Shown: piece by piece, positions 54,502 to 62,771 of the stretch
How positions within the stretch are numbered: the stretch's first letter is position 1
Layout of the letters: every line of letters begins with the position of its first letter
NCBI RefSeq assembly: GCF_016595525.1
Contig: NZ_JAENII010000002.1
Location: 372,001 to 436,000, forward strand
DNA length: 64,000 bases
Source: Haloferula rosea
GTDB lineage: Bacteria; Verrucomicrobiota; Verrucomicrobiia; Verrucomicrobiales; Akkermansiaceae
Reading direction: 5' to 3'
Program-made: the position numbers and the translations under genes
Notes under the pieces: model-generated
The model's database searches: none
The model's input: the letters and a program-made list of their open reading frames with translations, nothing else
Told to the model about the DNA's origin: nothing

Positions 54502-56805
54502 CTATTGCTTCAGTTCAGCTGCGACGTAGGGGCGACCTGATCGATCGGTGGTGGCGGCACGCCAGCGGGTGATTGCCTCCGGTGCTACCATGCCTGCCGT
54601 ATTGGACCATTCGTGGCGGATGTAGCTTGCGAGATCCGCAAGCCGCTGATCCGTCATGGCGGGATTGAATGACATGCCGGGCATGGCGGCAGGAGGGGCG
54701 TATGTTTCCCCGGCCACCTCGACCGGGCCGGTCATGCCGTGGAGAAGAATCTTTGCGAGCACCTCGACCTTGCCGGTCACCCACTCCGAGCCGTCGAGCG
54801 GTGGTCCGAGATCCGGAAGCCCCCCGCCATCGGCCCCGTGGCAGGCAACGCATGCCGCTTCACCGTGGTAGAGCGCCTTGCCCCGCTTGAAGGCGATCGC
54901 GTCGGCACCTGTCAGACCCCCATTGATCTTCGCCTTGGCGGGAGCCTTCGAAGCATTCTCGAGCCAGGCGATCAGGGTCTTGTCTTTCGAGTCTTCGAGG
55001 TGGCTTGCGAGAAATTCCTGCTCCCGTCCACGCAGGCCGGCGACGGCAGCTTCCCGAACGAATGGGATCTTCTGGTGTTTTTCCATGATCGTGGCGAGTG
55101 CCTTGTCCGAGGTCTCGTGGTTGCAGGTTGCGAGTGCCTTCGCCAGGTAGGGAATGGACTCAGTGGAGACCTCAAGCTTCGAGAGTCCCGGGGCGAGGAG
55201 TTGTCGTTGAGGACTTGAAAGTCGGGTGACTGCCCACAGGGCCGAATTTCTCAAGTTCGGATCCTTGCTTACCAAGGCCGACTTCAGATGATCCGAAGTG
55301 AGCATACCCATGCCTTCCAGAGTCCAGATGGCGTGCATGGCGGTTCGCGCGTCCTGGTTCTTGGTCAGCAAGGCGAGATCGGGAACCCATGATGGATCCT
55401 TGCGGGCGGTCATCACGCGCTGCGCGGTCTCCCGGTGCCAGGCATTCGCATGGGCCAGCATTGCGACCAGTTGGCGACCTTGAAGGCTGGCCATGTCGAT
55501 GGGTTGTTCGAGTTGTCCAGCTGAATGGCGGATTCGATAGATGCGGCCGAGTCCGTGACCGGGCTTGTCGAGGCCCCGTGACAGAGTTTGCTCGCGGAGG
55601 TAGCTCGTCATGTAGGTCTTGTGCTGGATGATGCCGTGGTAGAAATCGATGACATACAGGGAGCCGTCGGGGGCATTGTAGGCATTGACCGGGCGGAACC
55701 GTTCGTCGGTGGATGCAATGAATTCCTTTTCACCCAGTGGGTGGGAACCGGTCATCTTTCCGTTCGATTCATCGATGGCGATCGCCTTGACGAGTTGGAC
55801 TGTGGACTCGGTCACGATTCCCCGGCCGAGCCATGTTTTGGGGAAATTCGTGCCTCGATAGATAGCCATGCCTGCCGCGGCGGTCGCGTTGATTAGCTTG
55901 TAGGTCTCGGGGTCCAGGGTCTGGCTGTCGTAGCCATTGGATTTGGCGATGTATCCTCGATTGACTCCGGGCGTGACGCGAATCGGCCAGACGCGGTTGT
56001 TGCCGAGTTGGGTCGTGCTTCGGACGCGCATTTTTGCCGCCGGGTTTCCGTCCAGCAGATCGGGGGCCGTCCGATCGGCGTTCAGCAGGGTGGAGTTGCT
56101 GTTGTGGTAGAGGCGGCCATGGTCATCGCGGGCGATGCCCCACTGGCCACGGAACGATGTCTTCTCGATCAACCACTCACCTGCAACCCGACGGATCCTT
56201 TTGTCGGATTTCGCGAGGTAAAGCCAGTTGTCGAGGTTGGGGAGGAGTCCATTGGGCTTGTGCTCGGCATTTCCGCCGGCAGCGAACTTCGGATCGAGAA
56301 CCACAGGGTCTCCCGAAGCTTGCAATCCGTCCCGCTTAATCCAGCAAAGTTGGTTCTGGTCAATGAAGAGGACGCCGTCAGGGAAAACGGCCAGCGCGCG
56401 AGGAAGCAGGATCTTGTCGAGAAACACGGTGCGCTTGTCGACCGATCCGTCATGGTCGGTGTCTTCGAGAACCACGATGCGCCCCTGGGGGATATCCTCT
56501 CCCTTGCCATCGATGTCGGGCATGTAACCGTTCATTTCGCATACCCACATGCGTCCCGCGGGATCAAAGTCGATGCAGACCGGTCGATCCACCAAGGGCT
56601 CTGCCGCGACGGGTTCGATGATGAAACCGGGAGCAAGTTCAAAGGTCTTCAGCGCCTGGTCGACAGGCAGGACCGGGGCCGCTGGGACTTCGTCAGCAGG
56701 CACGATGGACTTCATGTTTTCGTGCCCTTTTCGATTGCCCTGCTGGCTCCACACGGGAGCAGCTGCAAGCAGCAGGAAGAGGACGGAGCGACCAGTGATG
56801 AACAT
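54502..56805 (-). CDS. PVC-type beta-propeller dehydrogenase with HEAT repeats and cytochrome c domain
   Basis: 767 residues from the ATG at 56805, whose signal peptide is MFITGRSVLFLLLAAAP. A beta-propeller (about 40-390) resembles L-sorbosone dehydrogenase-type proteins, with DPAGRMWVCEMNGYM. HEAT-like repeats follow (about 460-620), then a c-type heme domain: CVACHG and a distal MPGM. This domain order is widespread and expanded in Planctomycetes and Verrucomicrobia and is thought to oxidise sugars in the periplasm, with electrons passed to heme. It is a useful lineage marker. Confidence 0.87.
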   Translation of the reverse strand: MFITGRSVLFLLLAAAPVWSQQGNRKGHENMKSIVPADEVPAAPVLPVDQALKTFELAPGFIIEPVAAEPLVDRPVCIDFDPAGRMWVCEMNGYMPDIDGKGEDIPQGRIVVLEDTDHDGSVDKRTVFLDKILLPRALAVFPDGVLFIDQNQLCWIKRDGLQASGDPVVLDPKFAAGGNAEHKPNGLLPNLDNWLYLAKSDKRIRRVAGEWLIEKTSFRGQWGIARDDHGRLYHNSNSTLLNADRTAPDLLDGNPAAKMRVRSTTQLGNNRVWPIRVTPGVNRGYIAKSNGYDSQTLDPETYKLINATAAAGMAIYRGTNFPKTWLGRGIVTESTVQLVKAIAIDESNGKMTGSHPLGEKEFIASTDERFRPVNAYNAPDGSLYVIDFYHGIIQHKTYMTSYLREQTLSRGLDKPGHGLGRIYRIRHSAGQLEQPIDMASLQGRQLVAMLAHANAWHRETAQRVMTARKDPSWVPDLALLTKNQDARTAMHAIWTLEGMGMLTSDHLKSALVSKDPNLRNSALWAVTRLSSPQRQLLAPGLSKLEVSTESIPYLAKALATCNHETSDKALATIMEKHQKIPFVREAAVAGLRGREQEFLASHLEDSKDKTLIAWLENASKAPAKAKINGGLTGADAIAFKRGKALYHGEAACVACHGADGGGLPDLGPPLDGSEWVTGKVEVLAKILLHGMTGPVEVAGETYAPPAAMPGMSFNPAMTDQRLADLASYIRHEWSNTAGMVAPEAITRWRAATTDRSGRPYVAAELKQ

Positions 56806-57124
56806 GCGCCCTTCTACGTGCATGATGGCGAAATTTTCAGCCCGAATCTGAGTTTCTTCGAAAATTGTCGGGTTCCCCGCGGGGGTGTCGCGTGTTCCCG
56901 TGACATGCAGCGCTGGAGGGGGTGATTCGTGACTTGGGTAGGGTCCATCTCCGGGGTGCTCCGGTCGCCTCATCGTGTTGGTTTCCTGCGCGCCCCGCCG
57001 ACCCATCTGGTTGCGATCCATGAGCGTTGGTGTTTTCAGGCCCGCATTCGGTGAAGCTCTTCAACTGCTTCTTCGGTCCTTGGGAAACGCGTCGTTCCGA
57101 TCCCTGAGAACAGGGTTGCAGGCG

Positions 57125-57136
57125 TGGCGGACCGGG
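57125..57136 (-). repeat. copy of tRNA-Ser 3' end (12 nt)
   Basis: Twelve bases identical to 61966-61977, the 3' end plus CCA of the tRNA-Ser gene. It lies just outside the left 182-nt repeat, mirroring the arrangement on the right. Confidence 0.7.
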
Positions 57137-57137
57137 C

Positions 57138-57319
57138 GGGGTTGACTTCGCTTCGCTCAGTCCAAGCCTGTCAGGCTCGCTGTGCTCGCAAAGCGACGAC
57201 GCCGATACGATCGGCTTCTCGTTTTCAAACCCGATTCGCTTCACTCACCAGTGCTCTCCGCCCGGCCCAGAACGCCATCACCCGACCCCAGCAAGCTGGA
57301 GTCGGGTGATGGCGGACCG
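57138..57319. repeat. 182-nt direct repeat, left copy (contains 38-nt hairpin and tRNA-Ser 3' end)
   Basis: Aligned without gaps to 61794-61975 with about a dozen mismatches by my count. It ends in a 17-bp stem with CAAG loop (57275-57312) followed by the tRNA-Ser acceptor 3' strand (57310-57319). Its reverse-strand frames are translatable but the differences between copies are mostly non-synonymous, so it is non-coding. Confidence 0.85.
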
Positions 57320-57658
57320 CATGGGAGCGTATTACGAACTTTTGCGCCGATCACCTGCATTGCAGGCGTGAGGCGGGATGCTTGGAAGGACGGAGCCGAG
57401 CTGGTTCATCCGGTCCGTAGTCACTGGCGGGACAATCCTCCATCCATGGAGTTGCTGCACCGCTGCCCGCCGGACAAGCCCATGCGGTATTTGGCCGAGA
57501 ACTGGAAGCTGGCGCTGGATACCGGCCTCGTAGCCTCCAGCACCAAAATTGCCGACCAAGTCGGCCTCAGCGATAGTCGTGTGCGACAGATTGTGCGCCA
57601 AGCTCCGTGACGCAGCCCTCCAATTGACTGATCCAAGAATCGCCACTCTGACAATCCC
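57320..57658. other. gap between left repeat and cassette, with possible HTH remnant
   Basis: Apart from the fragment at 57446-57610 it holds no recognisable gene. GC-rich near the repeat and declining towards the cassette. Confidence 0.45.
57446..57610 (+). pseudogene. helix-turn-helix fragment, possible recombinase remnant
   Basis: 54 residues from ATG 57446 to a TGA. Its last 30 residues (AENWKLALDTGLVASSTKIA ... LSDSRVRQIV) have the spacing of the HTH module found in C-terminal regions of phage and transposon-type serine recombinases (LALxxxxxLxxG, IAxxxGLSxxRVxQI). There is no N-terminal catalytic domain, and it ends right after the HTH, so it may be a decayed recombinase. It lies between the left repeat and the cassette. 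The assignment is by pattern only. Confidence 0.4.
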
Positions 57659-58573
57659 TCAGTCTAATGCCCAAGTGCCGACAAGCTCCTTCCGGTCGGC
57701 GGCAGCATCCTGCAGCCGCTCCATGACTCTCTCCTTGTCGATTTCGCCCTGAGACCGGTGTCTACCCAAAACGCGTTTCATACGATTACCGCGCAATTGT
57801 TCGGTCGATAGCTTCGCCGCACATTCTGCAACAGTTGTTGTCAAAGCGTTGCTGACGCGAGCTTCACTTTCTGGAAGATTTGCTAAATCTGAACGGTCGC
57901 GGCTAAGCATCGCCTCAATGCTTACAACTTCCGCTGCATCGAGGAGATATTTTGCCTCACATGATTCAACTGCTGTACGGAAAGCAGCTTCCGCGGACTG
58001 TAGCCCAGAAGCATCGGCCTTTAGCAAGAGCGCCAGAGCTGCTTCAACTCGTAGCGAGGTTCCAGGCGTGTTTGTCGATCTCAAAACAGAATCGTCATCC
58101 CCAAGGATGATCTTAACGTCTGAGAGCAGAGCTTCATCGAGCAAATAAATGGCTCCGTCCGGGTTTTGGATCCCTCCTACGCCCCGACTCTTCAATGATG
58201 TTACAAGATACTTTTCCCCTTTCTCATACGTGAAAAAATCGAGCTTCCCATGACCTCTTAAGCCCCATGATGAAGAGCCTTCGGCTGGAGGTATTGATCG
58301 TGAAATTTCATTTTTACGAGCTGTCTGGCTTCCATGAATCCTAATAAGATCGCCAACGTCCACGCTTCCCGTTAGGCACTCCTCAACCTTCACAACTAAA
58401 GTGAATTCACGGATTCGGTTTCCGCCTGTTGCTTTGATTGGGTCTGAAGCAGCAAAGCTCTCGACGCTAACGGAGTATACCCCCTTCGCGCTCTCAACCG
58501 AAAACACGCGAGGCAAGGCTGCTTCGGCAACCAAGAAGGCTGAGGCAAATAGAATAGTTAGTCTAGTGAGCAT
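57659..58573 (-). CDS. cassette gene 3: exported protein of unknown function
   Basis: 304 residues from the ATG at 58573; an ATG 42 nt upstream is also open. A signal peptide (MLTRLTILFASAFLVAEAA) precedes a mature part with a beta-rich N-terminal region (VVKVEECLTGSVDVGDLIRI) and a helical second half rich in Ala, Glu and Ser. I recognise no family. It overlaps the end of the larger cassette gene by 11 nt. It is lower in GC than the rest of the window, which fits acquisition. Confidence 0.7.
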   Translation of the reverse strand: MLTRLTILFASAFLVAEAALPRVFSVESAKGVYSVSVESFAASDPIKATGGNRIREFTLVVKVEECLTGSVDVGDLIRIHGSQTARKNEISRSIPPAEGSSSWGLRGHGKLDFFTYEKGEKYLVTSLKSRGVGGIQNPDGAIYLLDEALLSDVKIILGDDDSVLRSTNTPGTSLRVEAALALLLKADASGLQSAEAAFRTAVESCEAKYLLDAAEVVSIEAMLSRDRSDLANLPESEARVSNALTTTVAECAAKLSTEQLRGNRMKRVLGRHRSQGEIDKERVMERLQDAAADRKELVGTWALD

Positions 58574-60503
58574 CGTAGTGGATAGTTGTTCCGCTAAGCG
58601 GAGGACGCGTTTCATGATCGACCCCCGGAGGGGATTTCACAGGAGAGAACTCTTCTTCGGTAGGAGCTTGAATCGCCCCAGTGATTGAAGCGTTTGAATT
58701 AAGGACCGCATACACACCAATGGTCTGCCAATCGACGCGATACGCTGTTTGATAGGTTCGTTCTCCTGCACCCCCTCTGGCCGAAACTGATTGACCGTCG
58801 ATGTCGGCAAAAGACTCAGGGCTGGACCAGAACGTGAGGAATGCCGAAAAGGCAGTGGCCGAGTCATAGCCTTTCAGGTCAAACCCAGCATGATTTGGAT
58901 GTCCATCTGGCCATGCGCTGGTTGGGCTATCCCAAGCCATAATCCGGACTTTCCTGCCAAGAGGTGCTGTGCCGGTTGTCTGAAAACTCCCTGTGACCAA
59001 GCACACAGAATTCATTCCGTTGATCGCGGCATTAAGATCAAATCTGTCGAGAATTGGTTCTTCGTAGAGAAGCGGAGAAGGATCGGCCGGATTGAACATA
59101 GGAACATCAGCGACGGCATCCCATCCGCTGGCACTCGCAACATTCGAGGCAAATCCAATATTTACAAACTGGTCATCCTCATTGTTTTTTTTGTAAGTGC
59201 CCGTCTCTTGATTCACGACAATGTTATTTGACCACCCGCCCATTACCCTATCGGTTCCACGCATTCCATCTTTGCCGCCCACAAAAGTTGCAAATGCATC
59301 CAAACCAATACCTGCAACCTCATATAGATCAGCAGTTGTGGCACCGGGATCCACGTCCTGTTCGTTCTGCCCAAAACGCACGTATTGATAGGCAGGTTCA
59401 AATCCGGAAGCTGCTATCTCGCCAAAAATCGGGTCGCCCTCGTGATGCTCGACAGCGTTGATGTCGATATCGACCACAATCAAGGGGCAAACAAACGCAG
59501 ATTCACCGTTGCTGATTTCTCCATTGGTATCACTATCCACCCAGCCCACTATGTAGAAGGAGCCTCTATCGTCTGTCGTAACCTCGGCAGTGTTTTGAGC
59601 TCCTACAGGGAGCAATGAAAGCGGGCCAGATCCAACTGCGGAAACATCTGCTGGATCTCGAACGACTTTCAGCGTTACCGGATCACTACTCGGACAGCTT
59701 GCTGAAATTTGGATTTCCTGAAGATTGTTTTTTATTAGGACCAATGCATGTCCTCCGGAGAAATGCCAATCCGGAAATGACGTCGCGAGAACTGATGGCG
59801 CAACGAATGTATTTCGAAAAACAAGGTCGCTAGGCAAGACGGGCCATACGCTCTCCGGGCGCACGGTATTTGGGAGTGTGGACGGGACGGTAACTTCAAT
59901 AGAAACTTGATGCGGCAAAGTATTCGGAGGAAGTTGTTGGTGGGAGAGGTCCGCAACTTGCTCAATATTTGACAGAGAGATGTCCGTGAGTTGTGTGATC
60001 CCATAGGATCCGTGAAGTTCGGCAATAGCATTCGCCTCCCATCCATCGGGTATTCCATCACCATCGGAGTCTTCATCCCAATCCGAAATTTCATTTAGGT
60101 TTGAGTCCCCGGAAAGAGGATCTGTGCCAAGAGCCAATCCTTCTCCAAGATTTGAGACAAGATCACCGTCGAAATCACTGAATTCGGCACTTGCCAGATC
60201 GAAAACACTTTCATCATCAACGTATGCCAGCCTCAGAAAGGTCTTCTCGGCACCATTCGTGTCTACGCCGTATTGAGATGGATTGCTGCCAAAGTCCACG
60301 ACTGGGGCATACAACCATGTCACAAGGTCGATGCTGCATTGGAGGAAGTAGGTTCGACCGGCTACGCCATCCCAATCTGTGTTCCAAGTGGTTCCAACTC
60401 CCTTCGTCAGCACGAGTTGCGGCTGGGGCGGAGGCTCAGAGGCTTCCGCAAGCCCGAACAACAACAGCGAGCCGGACACGATTTTTGCGATTGATGCGTT
60501 CAT
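58563..60503 (-). CDS. cassette gene 2: exported protein with type 3-like calcium repeats
   Basis: 646 residues with a signal peptide (about 1-22). An N-terminal module has FLQCSIDLVTW and KTFLRLAYV (about 53-94), the same module type as the SGNH protein's end. Two DxDGD-type segments follow (SDFDGDLVSN near 109-118 and DEDSDGDGIPDGWE near 143-156), typical of thrombospondin type 3 calcium binding. The remaining 480 residues are Gly/Asp/Asn-rich and unrecognised. It overlaps the upstream gene by 4 nt. It is probably cell-surface or secreted. Confidence 0.75.
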   Translation of the reverse strand: MNASIAKIVSGSLLLFGLAEASEPPPQPQLVLTKGVGTTWNTDWDGVAGRTYFLQCSIDLVTWLYAPVVDFGSNPSQYGVDTNGAEKTFLRLAYVDDESVFDLASAEFSDFDGDLVSNLGEGLALGTDPLSGDSNLNEISDWDEDSDGDGIPDGWEANAIAELHGSYGITQLTDISLSNIEQVADLSHQQLPPNTLPHQVSIEVTVPSTLPNTVRPESVWPVLPSDLVFRNTFVAPSVLATSFPDWHFSGGHALVLIKNNLQEIQISASCPSSDPVTLKVVRDPADVSAVGSGPLSLLPVGAQNTAEVTTDDRGSFYIVGWVDSDTNGEISNGESAFVCPLIVVDIDINAVEHHEGDPIFGEIAASGFEPAYQYVRFGQNEQDVDPGATTADLYEVAGIGLDAFATFVGGKDGMRGTDRVMGGWSNNIVVNQETGTYKKNNEDDQFVNIGFASNVASASGWDAVADVPMFNPADPSPLLYEEPILDRFDLNAAINGMNSVCLVTGSFQTTGTAPLGRKVRIMAWDSPTSAWPDGHPNHAGFDLKGYDSATAFSAFLTFWSSPESFADIDGQSVSARGGAGERTYQTAYRVDWQTIGVYAVLNSNASITGAIQAPTEEEFSPVKSPPGVDHETRPPLSGTTIHYDAH

Positions 60504-61402
60504 CGCCCCTCATCCTTGTCCGCTTGAGGCTTGTCTCGACGCCAGAAACTAATCGTCACGTCGTCTGGCCGGGGAGGATTCGCTAAAAAGAAATCTATCC
60601 GCTCTTTTCTAATTCGCGTACGTTCGACTTGGGCCTCCTGCATTCGGTCGCCCTCATTACGGTATAAGTCGTGAAGATTCTTGAGAGTATCCATCCCCAT
60701 GCCTTCGGCATTCCCTCCGACAACGACGAAGGCCGGACCTGCATCGACAAGATCCGGGAGTTCGGGGATGGTTGGCCCGTCGTATTCCAACCCATGGAGT
60801 TCCATGGCTTCCCGCATGCGACCGGTATCAATGATACCCAGACCCATGAGCATGCCGTAGTCGGTGAATTCCCCATCCTGCCCGGTGACCCGGAACGTTG
60901 AAAAGCCACTGAAGCAGGTGAAATCGAGATTAGACCACGCGGTAATCTGATGCTTGGCATCGCCGCTGGGGTGAATCCTCAGAAGAGTGGCGGTCTTGTC
61001 GTAAACAGTCGCCGAAACAAAAAGCATTTCGGTTCGCTTGTAATGCCTGGCCAGCTCGTCAAGCGCAGCGACGACCTCGGGATCGTCTGGAGGAAGCGCA
61101 GGAAGTCGCGGAGGAGGATCTGGGAGTTTTGGATCTTCAACAAGCCGTATGGTGAAATCAATCGCGCCTTCGACCGGAGGAAGCCCCGTCATCGGTGGTG
61201 CGTCGGCAACATCCATTCGAGTGGTTCTTGTGGTAAGAACGGTAAAGTCAACGGGTTCCGACTCTGGCACAGGCTCTGCGGGGGCGGGATTCAAGATCGG
61301 CTCGGGAATCGATACCTCACCTTGCGTCACGATGTCTTCTTGTCCGTTGGCAACGGAAACGTGCAGAAGCACACAAACCATCATCGCTTTGAGTCCCCTC
61401 AT
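60500..61402 (-). CDS. cassette gene 1: exported protein of unknown function
   Basis: 300 residues from the ATG at 61402; ATGs at 61411 and further upstream are also open. A hydrophobic signal (MRGLKAMMVCVLLHVSVANG) precedes a Pro/Glu-rich linker (about 25-100) and a soluble domain with FVVVGGNAEG and a helix rich in Arg/Glu at the end. I recognise no family. It is the first gene of the three-gene operon and overlaps the next by 4 nt. Lower GC than the window average. Confidence 0.7.
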   Translation of the reverse strand: MRGLKAMMVCVLLHVSVANGQEDIVTQGEVSIPEPILNPAPAEPVPESEPVDFTVLTTRTTRMDVADAPPMTGLPPVEGAIDFTIRLVEDPKLPDPPPRLPALPPDDPEVVAALDELARHYKRTEMLFVSATVYDKTATLLRIHPSGDAKHQITAWSNLDFTCFSGFSTFRVTGQDGEFTDYGMLMGLGIIDTGRMREAMELHGLEYDGPTIPELPDLVDAGPAFVVVGGNAEGMGMDTLKNLHDLYRNEGDRMQEAQVERTRIRKERIDFFLANPPRPDDVTISFWRRDKPQADKDEGR

Positions 61403-61462
61403 ATGGTGCATAGAAGTGGGGCTCATGTGACCAGAGAGCAAGCATCAAGGCAACAAGCTCCC

Positions 61463-61491
61463 GTGAAGGTTTCGTGAAGGTTTCGTGAAGG
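61463..61491. repeat. tandem 11-nt repeat
   Basis: GTGAAGGTTTC twice, then GTGAAGG, upstream of the cassette operon. Two full units and one partial. A perfect 8-bp inverted repeat with a TCC loop follows at 61503-61521. Confidence 0.6.
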
Positions 61492-61502
61492 AGGACCCAA
61501 GG

Positions 61503-61521
61503 TTTCGTGCTCCGCACGAAA
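61503..61521. promoter_or_regulatory. palindrome upstream of cassette operon
   Basis: TTTCGTGC / GCACGAAA around TCC, perfect over 8 bp, about 100 nt from the first cassette start codon. It could be a regulator's operator; nothing else points to a specific protein. Confidence 0.3.
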
Positions 61522-61770
61522 CTCTATCGGCAGAATCAAACCGGAGGTAGCAACTACAACCGGAATCGACGGAATGGTGCGGGCGAAGCGCAGCGAGCCA
61601 CGGTCCCGGCGATTGGGGTTGCGGGCGCGAGAGGCCGAGGCTTCTTAGCCCGGAGGAGGTTTCTTCCGCCGCCGAATCCCGCCGCAGGCGGGTTTCGGTG
61701 TCTCTTGTGGTGGGGCGGAGGCAGCACGGCTTGACCGTCCGGCGCGGGAGCGAGGCACGAGCGAGGGAGC

Positions 61771-61788
61771 GGCGGACCGGGAGGGATT
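61771..61788 (-). repeat. copy of tRNA-Ser 3' end (18 nt)
   Basis: Eighteen bases identical to 61967-61984, inside the tRNA-Ser gene. It lies six nt before the right 182-nt repeat, so this unit too is bracketed by tRNA 3' ends. Confidence 0.75.
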
Positions 61789-61793
61789 GGGGA

Positions 61794-61975
61794 GGGGTTG
61801 ACTTCGCTTCGCTCAGTCCAAACCAGTCAGGCTCGCTGTACTCGCAAAGCGACGACGCCGATACGATCGGCTTCCCGTTTTCAAACCCAGTTCGCTTCAC
61901 TCACCAGTGCTCTCCGCCCCGCCCAGAACGCCATCACCCGACCCCAGCAAGCTGGAGTCGGGTGATGGCGGACCG
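61794..61975. repeat. 182-nt direct repeat, right copy (runs into tRNA-Ser)
   Basis: Aligned to 57138-57319. Its end is the real tRNA-Ser acceptor strand. Its hairpin (61931-61968) includes the CCA of the tRNA. Confidence 0.85.
61931..61968. terminator. 38-nt hairpin at the tRNA-Ser 3' end
   Basis: A 17-bp stem with one wobble pair around a CAAG loop; its distal end is the encoded CCA of tRNA-Ser (61966-61968). It fits a terminator or processing stem after the tRNA, though no T-run follows on the tRNA strand. An identical copy lies at 57275-57312. Confidence 0.55.
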
Positions 61976-62055
61976 GGAGGGATTCGAACCCTCGATACCG
62001 TTTCCGGTATACTCCCTTAGCAGGGGAGCGCTTTCGACCACTCAGCCACCGGTCC
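61966..62055 (-). tRNA. tRNA-Ser (GCU anticodon)
   Basis: 90 nt including an encoded CCA (61966-61968). The acceptor stem pairs GGACCGG with CCGGTCC, the T arm has GGTTCGAATCC, and the anticodon stem CTCCC/GGGAG encloses a CTGCTAA loop with anticodon GCT (plus strand 62019-62021). A long variable arm (about 18 nt, ATACCGG/CGGTAT) confirms the class II serine type. It reads AGU and AGC codons. Its 3' end is copied three more times in the preceding 4.9 kb. Confidence 0.95.
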
Positions 62056-62319
62056 GGGTAGCGGGTCGCGCGGAGATTGTACAGGCGAAGCGGATTGGTC
62101 AACCACCCGAAACAAAAATTCTGCATTGTGGATTTGGTGGATCCTTCCGGTTGCTAGGGGTTGGAATGGCAGGGAGAGCGTCAGCGGGCAGGGTACTGCG
62201 GCCGATGGTTGGGCCATGACCCGAATGGCCGTTGTCGTGTCAGAGTGGTGTGAACCGGCATGACCTCGATCGTGAAGAGGGCTTGCACCAAAACGAGGGG
62301 CTGATTCGCTTCCTTGGTA

Positions 62320-62745
62320 ATGAAACTTTGGTTGAGCAGGTGGATCCCGGTGTTGGTGGCATTTTCAATGGGTGCGTGTGGATGGTTCGGTGAGGAAGAA
62401 GAAGAGAAAGAGGTGTCGAAGACCGCCCCACGATTGGTCGGGCGCGTGGCGTCGATCCATGAATCGGAGGGCTTCGTACTGATCGAGAATTTCCGCAGCC
62501 TGACTCTGGGCGAGGGACTGCTACTGTCGACACGGGGGGAGGAGGGTCGTGCATCGACGCTCGTGGTGAGTGGCGAGAAGATGGGGCGCTACGCGGCTGC
62601 CGACCTGAAGTCAGGCACGCTTGAGGTGGGTGATGAGGTGTATGCACGACCACTTCTTGCAGAAGAGCCATCGACGGACCTCGAATGGCAGAATTCGACG
62701 CCAAGCACGGAAAGTCCGGATGAACCGGGCAGTCCAAGCCCCTGA
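62320..62745 (+). CDS. small lipoprotein of unknown function
   Basis: 141 residues from ATG 62320. The signal ends in FSMGAC (Cys near residue 20), and the mature protein begins with a Glu-rich stretch. The body is beta-like with GRVASIHESEGFVLIENF and GDEVYARPL, a pattern seen in OB- or barrel-like domains, then a Ser/Pro-rich tail. I recognise no family. The gap on the left (62056-62319) holds only the tRNA promoter region. Confidence 0.65.
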   Translation: MKLWLSRWIPVLVAFSMGACGWFGEEEEEKEVSKTAPRLVGRVASIHESEGFVLIENFRSLTLGEGLLLSTRGEEGRASTLVVSGEKMGRYAAADLKSGTLEVGDEVYARPLLAEEPSTDLEWQNSTPSTESPDEPGSPSP

Positions 62746-62771
62746 ATTTTAAAGGAATCCCGACAGGGTTG

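Larger units (their letters stand above)
61403..61793. other. cassette promoter side and GC-rich spacer
   Basis: It holds a tandem 11-nt repeat at 61463-61491, an 8-bp palindrome at 61503-61521 and a CCCGCC/GGCGGG hairpin at 61678-61692. Other frames here have no product. The copy of the tRNA-Ser 3' end at 61771-61788 ends it. Confidence 0.5.

Noticed and set aside
56837-57244. Open frame translating the left 182-nt repeat
   Set aside because: The matching frame in the right copy differs by mostly non-synonymous changes, so the repeat looks non-coding.
61445-61900. Open frame translating the right 182-nt repeat
   Set aside because: Same reason as the left copy; it is also outside any operon context.
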